Positions 1 through 8,730 are shown, counted from the first letter of the stretch. The stretch: DNA of 64,000 bases from Alistipes sp. (GCA_020026375.1 JAHHQN010000004.1:1-64000); one strand, 5' to 3'. The notes: generated from the letters alone by a model not told the origin. Made by a program: numbers and translations.

Positions 1-43
1 CAACGCGACAAACAAATTATCTTTGCTTATCGCGTTGGTTTTT
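1..43 (+). terminator. Hairpin at window edge, possible terminator of an upstream gene
   Basis: An 8-bp perfect stem pairs bases 1-8 with 30-37 and is followed by GTTTTT. It could be the terminator of a + strand gene ending before the window. The loop also holds TATCTTTG (18-25), a match to the Bacteroidetes -7 box, so a promoter role cannot be excluded. The stem may extend beyond the window edge. Confidence 0.4.
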
Positions 44-68
44 AATTATTTAGCCTGTGTGTAGGCTA

Positions 69-290
69 TTAATATTCTTCCTCGTTAAAGAAGAAGTCGT
101 CTTTGGAAGGGTAGTCGGGCCAAATATCTTCGATGGATTCGTAGATTTCGCCTTCGTCTTCAATTTCCTGCAAATTCTCGAGTACTTCGAGAGGTGCACC
201 CGAACGAACAGCGTAGTCGATAAGTTCGTCCTTTGAAGCAGGCCATGGTGCATCTTCAAGTTTCGATGCCAATTCAAGCGTCCAGTACAT
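69..290 (-). CDS. DUF2795 family small acidic protein
   Basis: A 73-residue acidic protein opening with MYWTLELASKLEDAPWP and carrying SKDELIDYAVRSGAP followed by an acidic tail. The conserved DUF2795 fold is a small helical domain of unknown function. In Bacteroidales nearly identical stand-alone copies of this length are common, so the gene looks full length. It has its own -7 box at 371-378 and a leader of roughly 75 nt. No signal peptide or membrane segment, so cytoplasmic. Function unknown; the family name is recognised from the sequence pattern, not from a search. Confidence 0.85.
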   Translation of the reverse strand: MYWTLELASKLEDAPWPASKDELIDYAVRSGAPLEVLENLQEIEDEGEIYESIEDIWPDYPSKDDFFFNEEEY

Positions 291-370
291 AGCTGTAATA
301 TAGGTTTTAAAGTTGTAATTATCAGTGTATTAAACTCTGTTGGGAGCTTAATGCAGTTCTAAACGGACTG

Positions 371-378
371 CAAAAATA
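371..378 (-). promoter_or_regulatory. Promoter -7 box of the DUF2795 gene
   Basis: On the minus strand this reads TATTTTTG, matching the Bacteroidetes -7 consensus TAnnTTTG. A TTG lies 19 nt upstream (398-400, minus strand) at the -33 position. It sits about 80 nt before the DUF2795 start. Confidence 0.6.
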
Positions 379-450
379 AAAAAAATAATTAAACAATCAA
401 CTTTATTTCCATAAAAAGTGACTTTGCCACCTGTTTTTCGGCATTTTCAA

Positions 451-1002
451 TCAGGGAATCCACAACGTCTCCTCCACCTGATAGTGGGCGGTGAGCCGGC
501 GGCTCAACACATAGAAATAGTCCGAAAGACGGTTGAGCCATGCCATGGTGTTGTGTTCCACCTCCTGTTCGCCGTCAATACGAAGGGCGGCGCGCTCGGC
601 CCTGCGGCACACCGTGCGGCAGATGTTGCAGTATGACACACGTATGTCACCTCCCGGAATGGTGAATTTGTCGATGGTCGGCAGCTGTGCCTGCATGGCA
701 TCAATCCGCTCTTCGAGCCATCTGATACAACTCTCTTCCAGGGGCTTCACCTTCTCGCAACCGCTTTGTCCGCAGGCCAGTATGGCCTGTACGTTCATCA
801 GCCGCGAGGCGATGGTGTTCAGCTCCGCCACATACTCCTGCAAGGCTTTGTCGTCACGCAGGTAGTCGGTCAGCAGCGCTACGTATGCCGACAGTTCGTC
901 GACCGTGCCATAGGCTTCGACCCTCAAATCGGTCTTGAAGACACGCTCTCCGCCGATGAGCGAAGTCATGCCCTTGTCGCCTCCCTTGGTATAGATTTTC
1001 AT
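451..1002 (-). CDS. Cob(I)alamin adenosyltransferase, PduO type
   Basis: This enzyme transfers the adenosyl group of ATP to cob(I)alamin to make adenosylcobalamin, the cofactor of methylmalonyl-CoA mutase and similar enzymes. The 183-residue length is normal for the PduO family. The N-terminal ATP-binding stretch TKGGDKGMTSLIGG (residues 5-18) and the helical-bundle motifs around VEAYGTVDELSAYV and CRRAERAAL are present. Its ATG overlaps the stop of the upstream gene (TGA/ATG at 999-1002), so it is translated as the last gene of the three-gene operon running from 2799 down to 451. Cytoplasmic. Confidence 0.93.
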   Translation of the reverse strand: MKIYTKGGDKGMTSLIGGERVFKTDLRVEAYGTVDELSAYVALLTDYLRDDKALQEYVAELNTIASRLMNVQAILACGQSGCEKVKPLEESCIRWLEERIDAMQAQLPTIDKFTIPGGDIRVSYCNICRTVCRRAERAALRIDGEQEVEHNTMAWLNRLSDYFYVLSRRLTAHYQVEETLWIP

Positions 1003-1511
1003 ATTCTGAAATGTTGTTTAGGCAGATGATTGTTAAATATCAACAAGTATGCCCTGTTGTCCACCGTTGTGCAGCGATGCTCGCGGACAATCTGTCGGCA
1101 CAACTGCTCGCGCTCGTTGTCCTGATAGGGGTCGAGTACCACCACCGTCTTGTGGTCGTGCTGTGCCTGCTGCACCTTGTCGAGGGTCTCCTCCGGCGAT
1201 AAGTGTCGCGTCAGCACACACAACTCGGCATCGCAACCGTCGATATCGAAGGTCGAGTAACCGCTGTGGAGTGCCAGGTTCTGCAACTGTATGGCTCTCT
1301 TCTGCCGTATGCCGCCCTTGAGCAGCTCTTCGTAGAGACGGTGTTCGCCCTCGATGAGTGTCGAGCGCATGAACACCTCCCTGACGATGGCATAGACAAA
1401 CGGAGAATGTACCCCGTGACCTCTGAAGTAACGGGCTCTCGAGAGTCGGTCGCCGAGGTGCGAGACCTTGCTTTTCAACTCCTTTTTGATATCCAGCTTC
1501 CTCAATTCCAT
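999..1511 (-). CDS. Conserved hypothetical protein, HGVHSPF motif family
   Basis: A 170-residue protein whose N-terminal part reads RARYFRGHGVHSPFVYAIV. This HGVHSPF signature also opens a Bacteroidetes family annotated as methyltransferase-like, usually longer (about 230-260 residues). The remaining part (DIDGCDAELCVLTRHLS, VVVLDPYQDNEREQLCRQIV) could be the tail half of a Rossmann fold, but no glycine-rich SAM motif is visible. It may be a shortened, non-catalytic relative. It lies 1 bp after the flavoprotein gene and overlaps the adenosyltransferase by 4 bp, so translation is probably coupled. Function not known. Confidence 0.7.
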   Translation of the reverse strand: MELRKLDIKKELKSKVSHLGDRLSRARYFRGHGVHSPFVYAIVREVFMRSTLIEGEHRLYEELLKGGIRQKRAIQLQNLALHSGYSTFDIDGCDAELCVLTRHLSPEETLDKVQQAQHDHKTVVVLDPYQDNEREQLCRQIVREHRCTTVDNRAYLLIFNNHLPKQHFRI

Positions 1512-1512
1512 C

Positions 1513-2799
1513 TTACTTCTTCAGCAAACCTGCCAAACGTCCGGTCGAGAAGGCAATTTGAAGATTGTATCCGCCGGTGTTGGCGTCCAGGTCCAATACC
1601 TCGCCTGCAAAATAGAGACCCTTGACCTTGAGTGACTCCATGGTGTAGGGGTTCACCTCGTTGCAGTTCACACCGCCGGCCGTGGTGACCGCATATTCGA
1701 AGGGGGCATAGTCCACGATGGGGAACGTCAGACCCTTGAGTGTGCGAATCAGACGGGTGATTTCGGCTTCGGTGAGTTTCGAGATGTAGTTCTTCGAGTG
1801 AATGTCCAATTCCTGAGCCAGAGGCATGACCAGCGGTTTGGGAACGAGTTTGCGGAGCAGTTCGCCGAAGAATTCTGTGGGTTCCATCTCGGCCGTTTCG
1901 CGGGCGATACGGTCGCGGAGGATTTCCTCGGTGAGTGCGGGCTTGAGGTCGATGACCAGTTTCACCTTCTTGTTGTCGATGAGTGCGTCGACCGCGTCGC
2001 GGCTTACGCGCAATGCCACAGCACCCTCAATACCGCGGTTCGAGAAGCCGATTTCGCCGAATTCCTCTCTTACCGGCTCGTTGTCGATGTAGAGGGTGGC
2101 GCGGATATTTCTCAACAACAGTTTTTCGAGATATTTCATCTGGGGATGCGAGGTCACCAGAGGGGTGAGCGACGGACGCAACGGCTCGATGGTGTGTCCC
2201 AGGTCGGCGGCAAAGGCATAGCCGTCTCCCGTCGAACCCGTACCAGGGTACGACACACCGCCCGTGGCCAGAATAATCTGCGAGCACTCCTCCTTGCGCA
2301 CGAAACCGCGCTTGTTGATGTAGTGGAGGCCGAAAATCTTGTCGCCCAGGGTCATGATGTCCTTTACGCGCGTATTATATAGTATCTTCACACCGTTCTC
2401 CACACAATAGTCCAACAGGGCGTTGGCAATGTCCCACGCCTTGCCGCTCTTGGGGAATACACGGTCGCCGCGCTCAATGTCGAGTTTCACACCGCGACGC
2501 TCGAAGAAACGTATGGTCGCTCTGTTGTTGAACTCGGCAAAAGCCTGCTTGAAGAATTCGGCGTTGGTTCTCACCTGTGAGGCGAACTCCTCGGCCGGAC
2601 GGGCATTGGTCACGTTGCACCGGCCCTTTCCGGTGATGCGCACCTTGCGACCCGATTTCTCCATCTTTTCGAGCAGCAGGACTCTCTTTCCGCTCTGTGC
2701 GGCAGTACCTGCCGCCATCATGCCGGCAGCACCGGCACCTATCACTATGACATCGTAAGCAACGGGCTCAACGATATCTTTTTCTTCTATTTGTTCCAT
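1513..2799 (-). CDS. HI0933-family FAD-dependent oxidoreductase (YhiN-like)
   Basis: A 428-residue flavoprotein. The N-terminal dinucleotide-binding motif VIVIGAGAAGMMAAGTAA starts near residue 17 and is followed by the family hallmark GRKVRITGKGRCNVTNA, and a second FAD motif near the C-terminus reads GLYFAGEVLDLDANTGGYNLQ. This is the BaiN/HI0933 family; some members act on unsaturated steroids or amino-ketones, most are uncharacterised. It is the first gene of an operon with the HGVHSPF protein and the adenosyltransferase. A perfect TATCTTTG box at 2807-2814 lies only 7 nt before the ATG, so the mRNA may be almost leaderless. Substrate unknown. Confidence 0.88.
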   Translation of the reverse strand: MEQIEEKDIVEPVAYDVIVIGAGAAGMMAAGTAAQSGKRVLLLEKMEKSGRKVRITGKGRCNVTNARPAEEFASQVRTNAEFFKQAFAEFNNRATIRFFERRGVKLDIERGDRVFPKSGKAWDIANALLDYCVENGVKILYNTRVKDIMTLGDKIFGLHYINKRGFVRKEECSQIILATGGVSYPGTGSTGDGYAFAADLGHTIEPLRPSLTPLVTSHPQMKYLEKLLLRNIRATLYIDNEPVREEFGEIGFSNRGIEGAVALRVSRDAVDALIDNKKVKLVIDLKPALTEEILRDRIARETAEMEPTEFFGELLRKLVPKPLVMPLAQELDIHSKNYISKLTEAEITRLIRTLKGLTFPIVDYAPFEYAVTTAGGVNCNEVNPYTMESLKVKGLYFAGEVLDLDANTGGYNLQIAFSTGRLAGLLKK

Positions 2800-2806
2800 A
2801 TGGGTG

Positions 2807-2814
2807 CAAAGATA
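2807..2814 (-). promoter_or_regulatory. Promoter -7 box very close to the flavoprotein start
   Basis: Reads TATCTTTG on the minus strand, a perfect match to TAnnTTTG. Only 7 nt separate it from the ATG at 2799, which predicts a transcript with a leader of a few nucleotides. Confidence 0.6.
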
Positions 2815-2846
2815 ACGAAATATTTATTCTTTATAGAAATTTTTTC

Positions 2847-2854
2847 TATCTTTG
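2847..2854 (+). promoter_or_regulatory. Promoter -7 box of nusB
   Basis: Perfect TATCTTTG, 25 nt before the nusB ATG at 2880. It forms a divergent pair with the flavoprotein promoter at 2807-2814. Confidence 0.65.
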
Positions 2855-2879
2855 CGGCCGATAAAACGTTCTAAAAAAT

Positions 2880-3815
2880 ATGTTGAGCAGAAGATTACTT
2901 CGTACAAAGGTTATTAAGGCACTTTTTTCGCACATCAAGTCGGGTGCCGACAATATGATGGCATCTGAAAAGAGCCTTATGGCATCGGTAGATAAGGCGT
3001 ATGACCTCTATTTCCAAATTTTAATCCTTCCAGTGGAGATTGTTAACTATGCCTTGCAGCGTCAGGAGCTGGCAAAAGCGAAGAAACTGCCCACATTCGA
3101 GGATTTGAACCCCAATACCAAATTCGTAGACAATTCCGTGATTCGTGTCATTGCCAACAGTGACTCGGTGAATGATTATGTGGCCGCGCGCAAGCTGGGC
3201 TGGGAGCAGCAGCCTGATTTTATCCGCTCGCTCTATACCCGTATGTGCGAGAGTCAGTACTATAAGGATTACATGGCCCGTCAGGAGCGTTCGTTCGACG
3301 ACGACCGCCGTCTGCTGGAGGAGTTCTTCAAGGATATCCAGGACTTCGAGATGCTCGACGATGTACTCGAGGAGATGTCGATTCTGTGGAACGACGACCT
3401 GTCCTATGCCGTGATGATGATTCTGCGTACCCTCTCGTCGCTGCGTCCCTCGCATACCGAACTGAAGGTGATGTCGAAGTACAAGAGCCAGGAGGACCCC
3501 GAATTTGTGAAAACCCTCTTCGAGAAGGCATTGGTGAGCTACAACGACAATCAGGAATATATCGAGAAGTTCACTTCCAACTGGGACGTGGAGCGCATCG
3601 TCTTCATGGACAACCTCATCATCGGTACCGCCATGGCCGAGCTGGTTTCCTTCCCCTCGATTCCCGTGAAGGTGACCCTCGACGAGTGGATTGAGATTTC
3701 GAAATACTATTCGACTCCCGGCAGTAGCAACTTCATCAACGGTGTGCTGGACAAGATGGTCGATTCGCTGACCAAGGAGGGCCGCATCAAGAAGGCAGGC
3801 CGCGGTCTGATTTAA
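2880..3815 (+). CDS. nusB: Transcription antitermination factor NusB (long Bacteroidetes form)
   Basis: NusB binds boxA RNA with NusE and supports antitermination of rRNA operons. At 311 residues it is about twice the length of the E. coli protein; Bacteroidetes NusB proteins have this extra N-terminal helical region. The conserved NusB core is in the last third: NWDVERIVFMDNLIIGTAMAE, VTLDEWIEISKYYSTPGS and FINGVLDKM. The first residues MLSRRLLRTKVIKALF are typical of the phylum. Its stop codon overlaps the start of the DUF1573 gene (TAATG), so the two are co-transcribed, with yajC just downstream. Confidence 0.93.
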   Translation: MLSRRLLRTKVIKALFSHIKSGADNMMASEKSLMASVDKAYDLYFQILILPVEIVNYALQRQELAKAKKLPTFEDLNPNTKFVDNSVIRVIANSDSVNDYVAARKLGWEQQPDFIRSLYTRMCESQYYKDYMARQERSFDDDRRLLEEFFKDIQDFEMLDDVLEEMSILWNDDLSYAVMMILRTLSSLRPSHTELKVMSKYKSQEDPEFVKTLFEKALVSYNDNQEYIEKFTSNWDVERIVFMDNLIIGTAMAELVSFPSIPVKVTLDEWIEISKYYSTPGSSNFINGVLDKMVDSLTKEGRIKKAGRGLI

Positions 3816-4261
3816 TGTCCATCTGTAAAATGAATTGGCGGACGGGAGCGGCAGCCGTTGCCGTGCTGATGTCGATGGCGTGCGGCGGTGCCGCGCAGAA
3901 AAAAACATCGGCGGAGACTTCGCAGGGCGGCAGGGTGATTGCATTGACCGACTCAGCGCTGATGCAGGGCGTGGTCGATACCATCGGCTTCGGACGCATG
4001 TCGTCGGGTGAGATGGCCGTCAAGGAGGTGTGGCTCGAGAACAGGACCTCGCGTCCGCTGGTCATCTCGCAGTTGAAACGCAACTGCGGTTGTGTGACGA
4101 TGGACTACGAATCCCGTCCGGTGCTTCGTGGTGAGCGGTTCAAATTGCAGGTGACCTTCGATTCGCGTGGCGAATGGGGCTGGCAACTGAAGGTGGCGGA
4201 CGTCTGTTTTGCAGGATTTGAGCGGACTTTGCGCCTCTATGTCGATGCAGATATCCGCTAA
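3815..4261 (+). CDS. DUF1573 domain lipoprotein
   Basis: A 148-residue exported protein. A hydrophobic segment (AAAVAVLMSMAC) ends in a possible lipobox cysteine near residue 23. The DUF1573 core, an immunoglobulin-like beta sandwich, is visible in KEVWLENRTSRPLVISQLKRN followed by CGCVT, a hallmark of the family. The function of DUF1573 proteins is unknown; they are abundant in Bacteroidetes envelopes. I take the start at 3815 because it overlaps the nusB stop (TAATG); an internal ATG at 3830 is an alternative that would give a shorter signal peptide. Confidence 0.8.
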   Translation: MSICKMNWRTGAAAVAVLMSMACGGAAQKKTSAETSQGGRVIALTDSALMQGVVDTIGFGRMSSGEMAVKEVWLENRTSRPLVISQLKRNCGCVTMDYESRPVLRGERFKLQVTFDSRGEWGWQLKVADVCFAGFERTLRLYVDADIR

Positions 4262-4286
4262 GGGTTGCAGAGTAATTAAAATTTAT

Positions 4287-4294
4287 TATCTTTG
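4287..4294 (+). promoter_or_regulatory. Promoter -7 box of yajC
   Basis: Perfect TATCTTTG with a TTG at 4265-4267, 19 nt upstream, in the -33 position. It lies 33 nt before the yajC ATG, so yajC can be transcribed independently of nusB. Confidence 0.65.
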
Positions 4295-4327
4295 TAACCA
4301 AATTAAATCCTAAAACAAAAAGAGACT

Positions 4328-4654
4328 ATGATTAATTTACTTCAGACAGGTGTAGATAACATTCCCGTTAATCCGGGAGAACCTCAGGCAAACTACAGCT
4401 TCTTCATCATGATTGCACTCATGGTGCTGGTATTGTGGCTGTTCATTTGGAGACCCGAGTCGAAGCGTCGCAAGGAGATGCAGCAGTTCCGCGAGGGATT
4501 GAAGAAGGGCGACAAGATTATCACCGCCGGCGGTATCTACGGTGTCGTAAAGGAGATCAAGGAGAAGACCCTCCTGATCGAGGTTGACGGTAACATCACC
4601 CTGCGTATCGACAAGAATATGGTGGTTGCCGACACTTCTGACCTCCAGAAATAG
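4328..4654 (+). CDS. yajC: Preprotein translocase subunit YajC
   Basis: YajC is a small single-pass inner-membrane protein that associates with SecDF and the Sec translocon. The 108-residue protein has one transmembrane segment (about residues 19-38, FFIMIALMVLVLWLFIWRP) followed by a basic stretch and the family signature GDKIITAGGIYGVVKEI. Length and layout are standard. It has its own promoter and is closed by a strong hairpin terminator at 4707-4747. Confidence 0.95.
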   Translation: MINLLQTGVDNIPVNPGEPQANYSFFIMIALMVLVLWLFIWRPESKRRKEMQQFREGLKKGDKIITAGGIYGVVKEIKEKTLLIEVDGNITLRIDKNMVVADTSDLQK

Positions 4655-4706
4655 TAAACGCCGATGACCGTGGGGGGGTAACCCTCTGTGTCGTCAGTGT
4701 GATAGA

Positions 4707-4747
4707 GATAGTTCCTGCATTTCCCAAACGCAGGAACTATCTTTTTT
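4707..4747 (+). terminator. Intrinsic terminator after yajC
   Basis: A 12-bp perfect stem (GATAGTTCCTGC with its complement) around an 11-nt loop, followed by TTTTTT. Confidence 0.9.
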
Positions 4748-4848
4748 GTGCAGAAGCTTCTCGATGAAAGCCGGACGGAAAGAGGTCGGCATATTTTATG
4801 AAATGATTAAGGATAACGGCCGTATTTTTTTGTGAGCGGCTTTTTTAT

Positions 4849-4856
4849 TACCTTTG
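4849..4856 (+). promoter_or_regulatory. Promoter -7 box of obgE
   Basis: TACCTTTG, matching TAnnTTTG, 17 nt before the obgE ATG. Confidence 0.6.
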
Positions 4857-4873
4857 CAGAAAATTTATAGATA

Positions 4874-5890
4874 ATGGCAGGTTCTAACTTCGTAGATTAC
4901 GTAAAGATATTCGCCCGTTCGGGGCATGGTGGCGGTGGCTCGGCCCACTTCCGCAGAGAGAAATTTGTGGCATTCGGCGGTCCCGACGGTGGTGACGGCG
5001 GCAAGGGCGGCAGTATCATCTTGCAGGGTGACCGTCAGTACTGGACGCTCATTCACCTGAAGTACCAGCGTCACCAGTTTGCCGAGGACGGTCAGAATGG
5101 TTCGGGCGCCCGTTCGTCGGGTAAAGATGCCAAGGACATCATCATTCCCGTGCCTCTGGGTACGGTGGCCAAACGCGTAGTGGAGCATGAGGACGGCACG
5201 ACAACCATCGAACCGGTGGGTGAAGTGACGGCCGACGGCGAGCAGCTCGTGTTGTTGCAGGGCGGCCGTGGCGGTTTGGGCAACTGGCATTTCAAGAGTG
5301 CCACCAACCAGACTCCCCGTTATGCCCAGCCCGGTGAGGAGGGCGACGAGGGTGCCTTCATTCTGGAGTTGAAGGTGCTGGCCGATGTGGGCCTTGTGGG
5401 CTTCCCCAATGCCGGCAAGTCGACCTTGCTGTCGGTGGTGTCGGCCGCAAAGCCCAAGATTGCCAACTATGCCTTCACTACCCTGGAGCCGAACCTCGGT
5501 ATTGTGGAGACACGCGGCCACAAATCATTCGTGATGGCCGATATCCCCGGTATCATCGAGGGTGCGCATGAGGGCAAGGGTCTCGGAACGCGATTCCTGC
5601 GCCACATCGAGCGTAACTCGGTGCTGCTGTTCATGGTGCCTGCCGACAGCGATGATGTCAAGAAGGATTACGAAATCCTGCTGGGCGAGTTGACGCAGTA
5701 CAATCCCGAGTTGTTGGACAAGCAGCGTCTGCTGGCCATCACCAAATGCGACATGCTGGACGAGGAACTCATCGAGGAGATGAAGGGTCATCTTCCCGAG
5801 GGTATTCCTGCTGTCTTCATCTCATCGGTTTCGGGTTTGGGTATCACCCAGCTCAAGGACATGTTGTGGAGTGCGCTGCAGGAGGAGTAA
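4874..5890 (+). CDS. obgE: GTPase ObgE (Obg/CgtA)
   Basis: Obg is an essential ribosome-associated GTPase that acts in late 50S assembly and stress control. The 338-residue protein has the glycine-rich Obg fold (residues 1-158, [14 protein letters not shown] and [12 protein letters not shown]), then the GTPase domain with G1 [10 protein letters not shown]3 DIPG and G4 TKCD. There is no long C-terminal Obg-specific extension; it ends shortly after the G domain, which is usual in this phylum. The 3' end overlaps the convergent DUF5689 gene by 38 bp. Confidence 0.96.
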   Translation: MAGSNFVDYVKIFARSGHGGGGSAHFRREKFVAFGGPDGGDGGKGGSIILQGDRQYWTLIHLKYQRHQFAEDGQNGSGARSSGKDAKDIIIPVPLGTVAKRVVEHEDGTTTIEPVGEVTADGEQLVLLQGGRGGLGNWHFKSATNQTPRYAQPGEEGDEGAFILELKVLADVGLVGFPNAGKSTLLSVVSAAKPKIANYAFTTLEPNLGIVETRGHKSFVMADIPGIIEGAHEGKGLGTRFLRHIERNSVLLFMVPADSDDVKKDYEILLGELTQYNPELLDKQRLLAITKCDMLDEELIEEMKGHLPEGIPAVFISSVSGLGITQLKDMLWSALQEE

Positions 5891-6650
5891 CCAACACGGT
5901 TTCGAAGGCGGAGATGCGTATCGAGTATTTGCCGTTGAAGAAATCCAGAATTCCATACAGAGAGCCGTTGCCTTCGGGTAGCGGCTCTTTTGCGTAGTGA
6001 CATGACCACAGGGTGCGGACAATGATGGAATCGCCGCCGCGCTCCTTCAACACATGTTCTGTGGTTACCGGCCGGCCGGTCGTGGGGTCGGTGTCACACC
6101 AGGTTGAAGGGGTGGTGAAGTGTACGTCGTCCAGAGCGATGTAGGTGTCGACGTCGCGGGGTGAAAGCTCTGCTATGCGACGGTGCTGTGGCTTCCTGCT
6201 TTCCGGATGGAAAGAGTTGATTTTTATGTGGTTGTCGAGTTCTGAGCGGGGAATGGCGAAATCGTCGCCCCCGCCTGCCTTGCCCAACACGACTTTTCCG
6301 CCGTAGTCTATCAGCGTGAGACCGTTGCAGAGTACCGTGACGACATTTCCCACCTTGTAATAGACGGGGTGTTTGGGCGAGTAGTCGGCATAGAGGGTGA
6401 TGCCGCCCGTTTCGTCCTGAAGAACGAGCGAACGGTTGAATTCGCCGTAGCGGTTGTTGCCCGTGACCACACCCCGTATGATGATGTCCTCGGTGATGGG
6501 GTAGTGGGCAGCGGCGCACAGCGATTTGAGATAAAGCACCGATGAAATCTTTTCTTGTCCCTCTTCCGGCGAGATGGAGGTGCTTTTGCTACATGACAGC
6601 AGAAGAAGCGCTGACAGCAGCACTGCGTAGAGTTTGGGTCTGACAATCAT
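5853..6650 (-). CDS. DUF5689 domain lipoprotein (copy 2)
   Basis: A 265-residue exported lipoprotein with lipobox LLLLSC (cysteine near residue 20). The body resembles the OB-fold-like DUF5689 domain: [35 protein letters not shown] and a C-terminal [18 protein letters not shown]. Many Bacteroidetes surface lipoproteins carry this domain, usually as accessory parts of export or TonB loci; the molecular role is unknown. It is a diverged paralogue of the preceding gene (6589-7422), which it overlaps by 62 bp, and it overlaps obgE by 38 bp in the opposite direction. It belongs to the serB operon. Confidence 0.75.
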   Translation of the reverse strand: MIVRPKLYAVLLSALLLLSCSKSTSISPEEGQEKISSVLYLKSLCAAAHYPITEDIIIRGVVTGNNRYGEFNRSLVLQDETGGITLYADYSPKHPVYYKVGNVVTVLCNGLTLIDYGGKVVLGKAGGGDDFAIPRSELDNHIKINSFHPESRKPQHRRIAELSPRDVDTYIALDDVHFTTPSTWCDTDPTTGRPVTTEHVLKERGGDSIIVRTLWSCHYAKEPLPEGNGSLYGILDFFNGKYSIRISAFETVLVTPPAAHSTTCP

Positions 6651-7422
6651 ATTCGTCTCTTGGTTTTATGCTGAAACAGGTTTCGCCTTCGATGTTGTCG
6701 TATTGCAGAATGCCCGTGAGGGAACATTCGCTGTCGGGAATTTCCTGTCGGGCGAAACGTGCATAACGGCGCACGAAGGTGTAGATGCAACGCCCTTCGG
6801 CATCTTCGAACCGCTTGTTGCCGACCCATGTGCGGTCGGTCTGTTCGCCCTCGGCGGGCGGAAGCGGTGAGAAATGCACTCCGCTGACCCGGACCAATGT
6901 GCCGCACAACCCTTCATGAAGTTCCGCCACGGAGAGGCTTACGGGAGCAATCTTTTCGGGAGGTGAGGGCGGGCGGAAGAGGATTTTGTCGAGGGCGGCA
7001 GGTGCAGAGGCCAGATAATCCACCCGATAGCCGCTTCCCGCCAGCGGAGGACGTCCCACCTGAAGGGTGCCGCGGCTCTTGCAGAGCTTCAGCCCTTGCA
7101 GGCGAAGCGTGAGTGTTGTGCCTTCGGGGTAGCTGTTGTGGAGGTGGTTCAGACCGGCCATCACCTCCAGCGACGCCCCTTCGTCCTGTATGAAGAGCGT
7201 GTGGTAGAAATTCTCGCTTCTGTCACAGGTGGTCACCCGTCCGCGCACCACCACATCGCCGCGTATGAACATCTCCTCGCCCACCAATTCGTTTTTGAGT
7301 TGCGAGAGGGTGTAGTTCACTGCCGGGGGCGGCGTGTGTGGCGCCTGCTCCGAAAACGAGGAGTCGTAGCAGCCCATGAGGAGCAGGGGAGCAAGCAGGC
7401 AGATGTGGCGCGACGCAGACAT
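6589..7422 (-). CDS. DUF5689 domain lipoprotein (copy 1)
   Basis: A 277-residue lipoprotein (LLAPLLLMGC, cysteine near residue 18) with the same plan as its neighbour: MFIRGDVVVRGRVTTCDRSEN and FIQDEGASLEVMAG in the first half, GSLTGILQYD-like sequence (CSLTGILQYDNIEGETCFSI) in the second. Starts 1 bp past the serB stop, so it is co-transcribed with serB. The tandem arrangement indicates an old duplication. No known function; the outer-membrane location is inferred from the lipobox. Confidence 0.72.
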   Translation of the reverse strand: MSASRHICLLAPLLLMGCYDSSFSEQAPHTPPPAVNYTLSQLKNELVGEEMFIRGDVVVRGRVTTCDRSENFYHTLFIQDEGASLEVMAGLNHLHNSYPEGTTLTLRLQGLKLCKSRGTLQVGRPPLAGSGYRVDYLASAPAALDKILFRPPSPPEKIAPVSLSVAELHEGLCGTLVRVSGVHFSPLPPAEGEQTDRTWVGNKRFEDAEGRCIYTFVRRYARFARQEIPDSECSLTGILQYDNIEGETCFSIKPRDEYDCQTQTLRSAAVSASSAVM

Positions 7423-7423
7423 G

Positions 7424-8650
7424 TTATCGCTCTTCGATTCGTGAATCCTTCAGTCCGAGGAAGTAGAGTATGCCGTCGAGTCCGATGGTCGAAATCGACT
7501 GTTGGGCCGTGGCCTTGACTTTGGGTTTGGCATGGAAGGCGATACCCAGGCCGGCAAGGTTGAGCATCGGCAGGTCGTTGGCGCCGTCACCCACGGCCAC
7601 CGACTGTTCGATGTTGATGCCCTCGAACTGACACAACAGACGCAGCAGCTCGGCCTTGCGTCGTCCGTCGACCACCTCTCCCACATAGCGTCCTGTCAGA
7701 CGGCCGTTTTCGACCTCCAGCTCGTTGGCATAGACATAGTCGAAGCCGTATTTTTGACGCAGGTAGTGTCCGAAGTAGGTGAAGCCGCCCGAAAGTATGG
7801 CGGTTTTGTAGCCCACGCGTTTTAGGATGGTCATCATGCGCTCCAGACCCTCGGTGATGGGGAGGTTGTGGGCGATGTCCTCCATGACCGACACGTCGAG
7901 ACCTTTGAGCAGGGCCACACGCTGGGTGAAGCTCTCGCGGAAGTCTATCTCGCCGCGCATGGCACTGGCCGTGATGGCCTTCACTTCATCACCCACTCCT
8001 GCACGCATGGCCAACTCGTCGATGACTTCGGTCTCGATGAGCGTGGAGTCCATATCGAAGCAGATGAGACGGCGGCTGCGACGGTAGATGTCGTCGCGCT
8101 GGAACGACACGTCGAGTCCCGTGTCCGAAAGGTTCATGAATCCTTCGTGCATGGTGTTGCGCTCCTCCTGTGTGAGCGAACCTCTCACCGAAAGTTCGAT
8201 GCACGACTTGGCGGCGCGGTCTTCGTCCTCGAGGGGCATGCGGCCGGTGAGTCGTTTGATGGCATCGATGTTGAGTCCGTGCTGCGCCACCACACGGGTC
8301 ACGTCGGCGATGTGGCGTGCGGTGACCTTTCGTCCCAGCAGGGTGATGATGTAGCGGTTCTTGCCCTGGCTGTCGACCCACTGGTTGTAGCGCTCCTCCG
8401 AGATGGGGGCGAAACGTATCATCACACCCAGTTCCGAGGCCTTGAAGAGCAACTCCTTCATGATGTTGCCCGATTTGTCGTCGGTGGTCTTTATCAGAAT
8501 GCCGAGTGTGAGCGACTGGTGGATATTGGCCTGTCCGATATCGAGAATCGAAGCGTCGTAGCGGGCGAGGATTTCCGTCAGCGAGGAGGTCATGCCGGGC
8601 TTGTCTTCACCCGATATGTTGATTTGTATGATTTCGACTTTGTTGTCCAT
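7424..8650 (-). CDS. serB: Phosphoserine phosphatase with two ACT domains
   Basis: Catalyses the last step of serine biosynthesis, hydrolysis of O-phosphoserine. The 408-residue protein has two N-terminal ACT domains (about residues 5-85 and 97-180), which in other SerB proteins bind serine for feedback control, and a C-terminal HAD domain with the nucleophile motif DMDST (Asp199 and Asp201), SGGF, and the late acidic motif GDGANDLPML. Length matches the ACT-SerB type. Promoter box at 8693-8700; followed directly by two DUF5689 genes whose link to serine metabolism is unclear. Confidence 0.95.
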   Translation of the reverse strand: MDNKVEIIQINISGEDKPGMTSSLTEILARYDASILDIGQANIHQSLTLGILIKTTDDKSGNIMKELLFKASELGVMIRFAPISEERYNQWVDSQGKNRYIITLLGRKVTARHIADVTRVVAQHGLNIDAIKRLTGRMPLEDEDRAAKSCIELSVRGSLTQEERNTMHEGFMNLSDTGLDVSFQRDDIYRRSRRLICFDMDSTLIETEVIDELAMRAGVGDEVKAITASAMRGEIDFRESFTQRVALLKGLDVSVMEDIAHNLPITEGLERMMTILKRVGYKTAILSGGFTYFGHYLRQKYGFDYVYANELEVENGRLTGRYVGEVVDGRRKAELLRLLCQFEGINIEQSVAVGDGANDLPMLNLAGLGIAFHAKPKVKATAQQSISTIGLDGILYFLGLKDSRIEER

Positions 8651-8692
8651 CTTATAAGGTTTTTAGAGGTTCATCGGTATAAAGAATCACTA

Positions 8693-8700
8693 CAAAGTTA
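8693..8700 (-). promoter_or_regulatory. Promoter -7 box of the serB operon
   Basis: Reads TAACTTTG on the minus strand, 42 nt before the serB ATG. Divergent from the mscS box at 8723-8730. Confidence 0.6.
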
Positions 8701-8722
8701 ATAAACTTATCAAATTTTTAGC

Positions 8723-8730
8723 TATTTTTG
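8723..8730 (+). promoter_or_regulatory. Promoter -7 box of the MscS-family gene
   Basis: TATTTTTG, 22 nt before the ATG at 8753. Confidence 0.6.
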
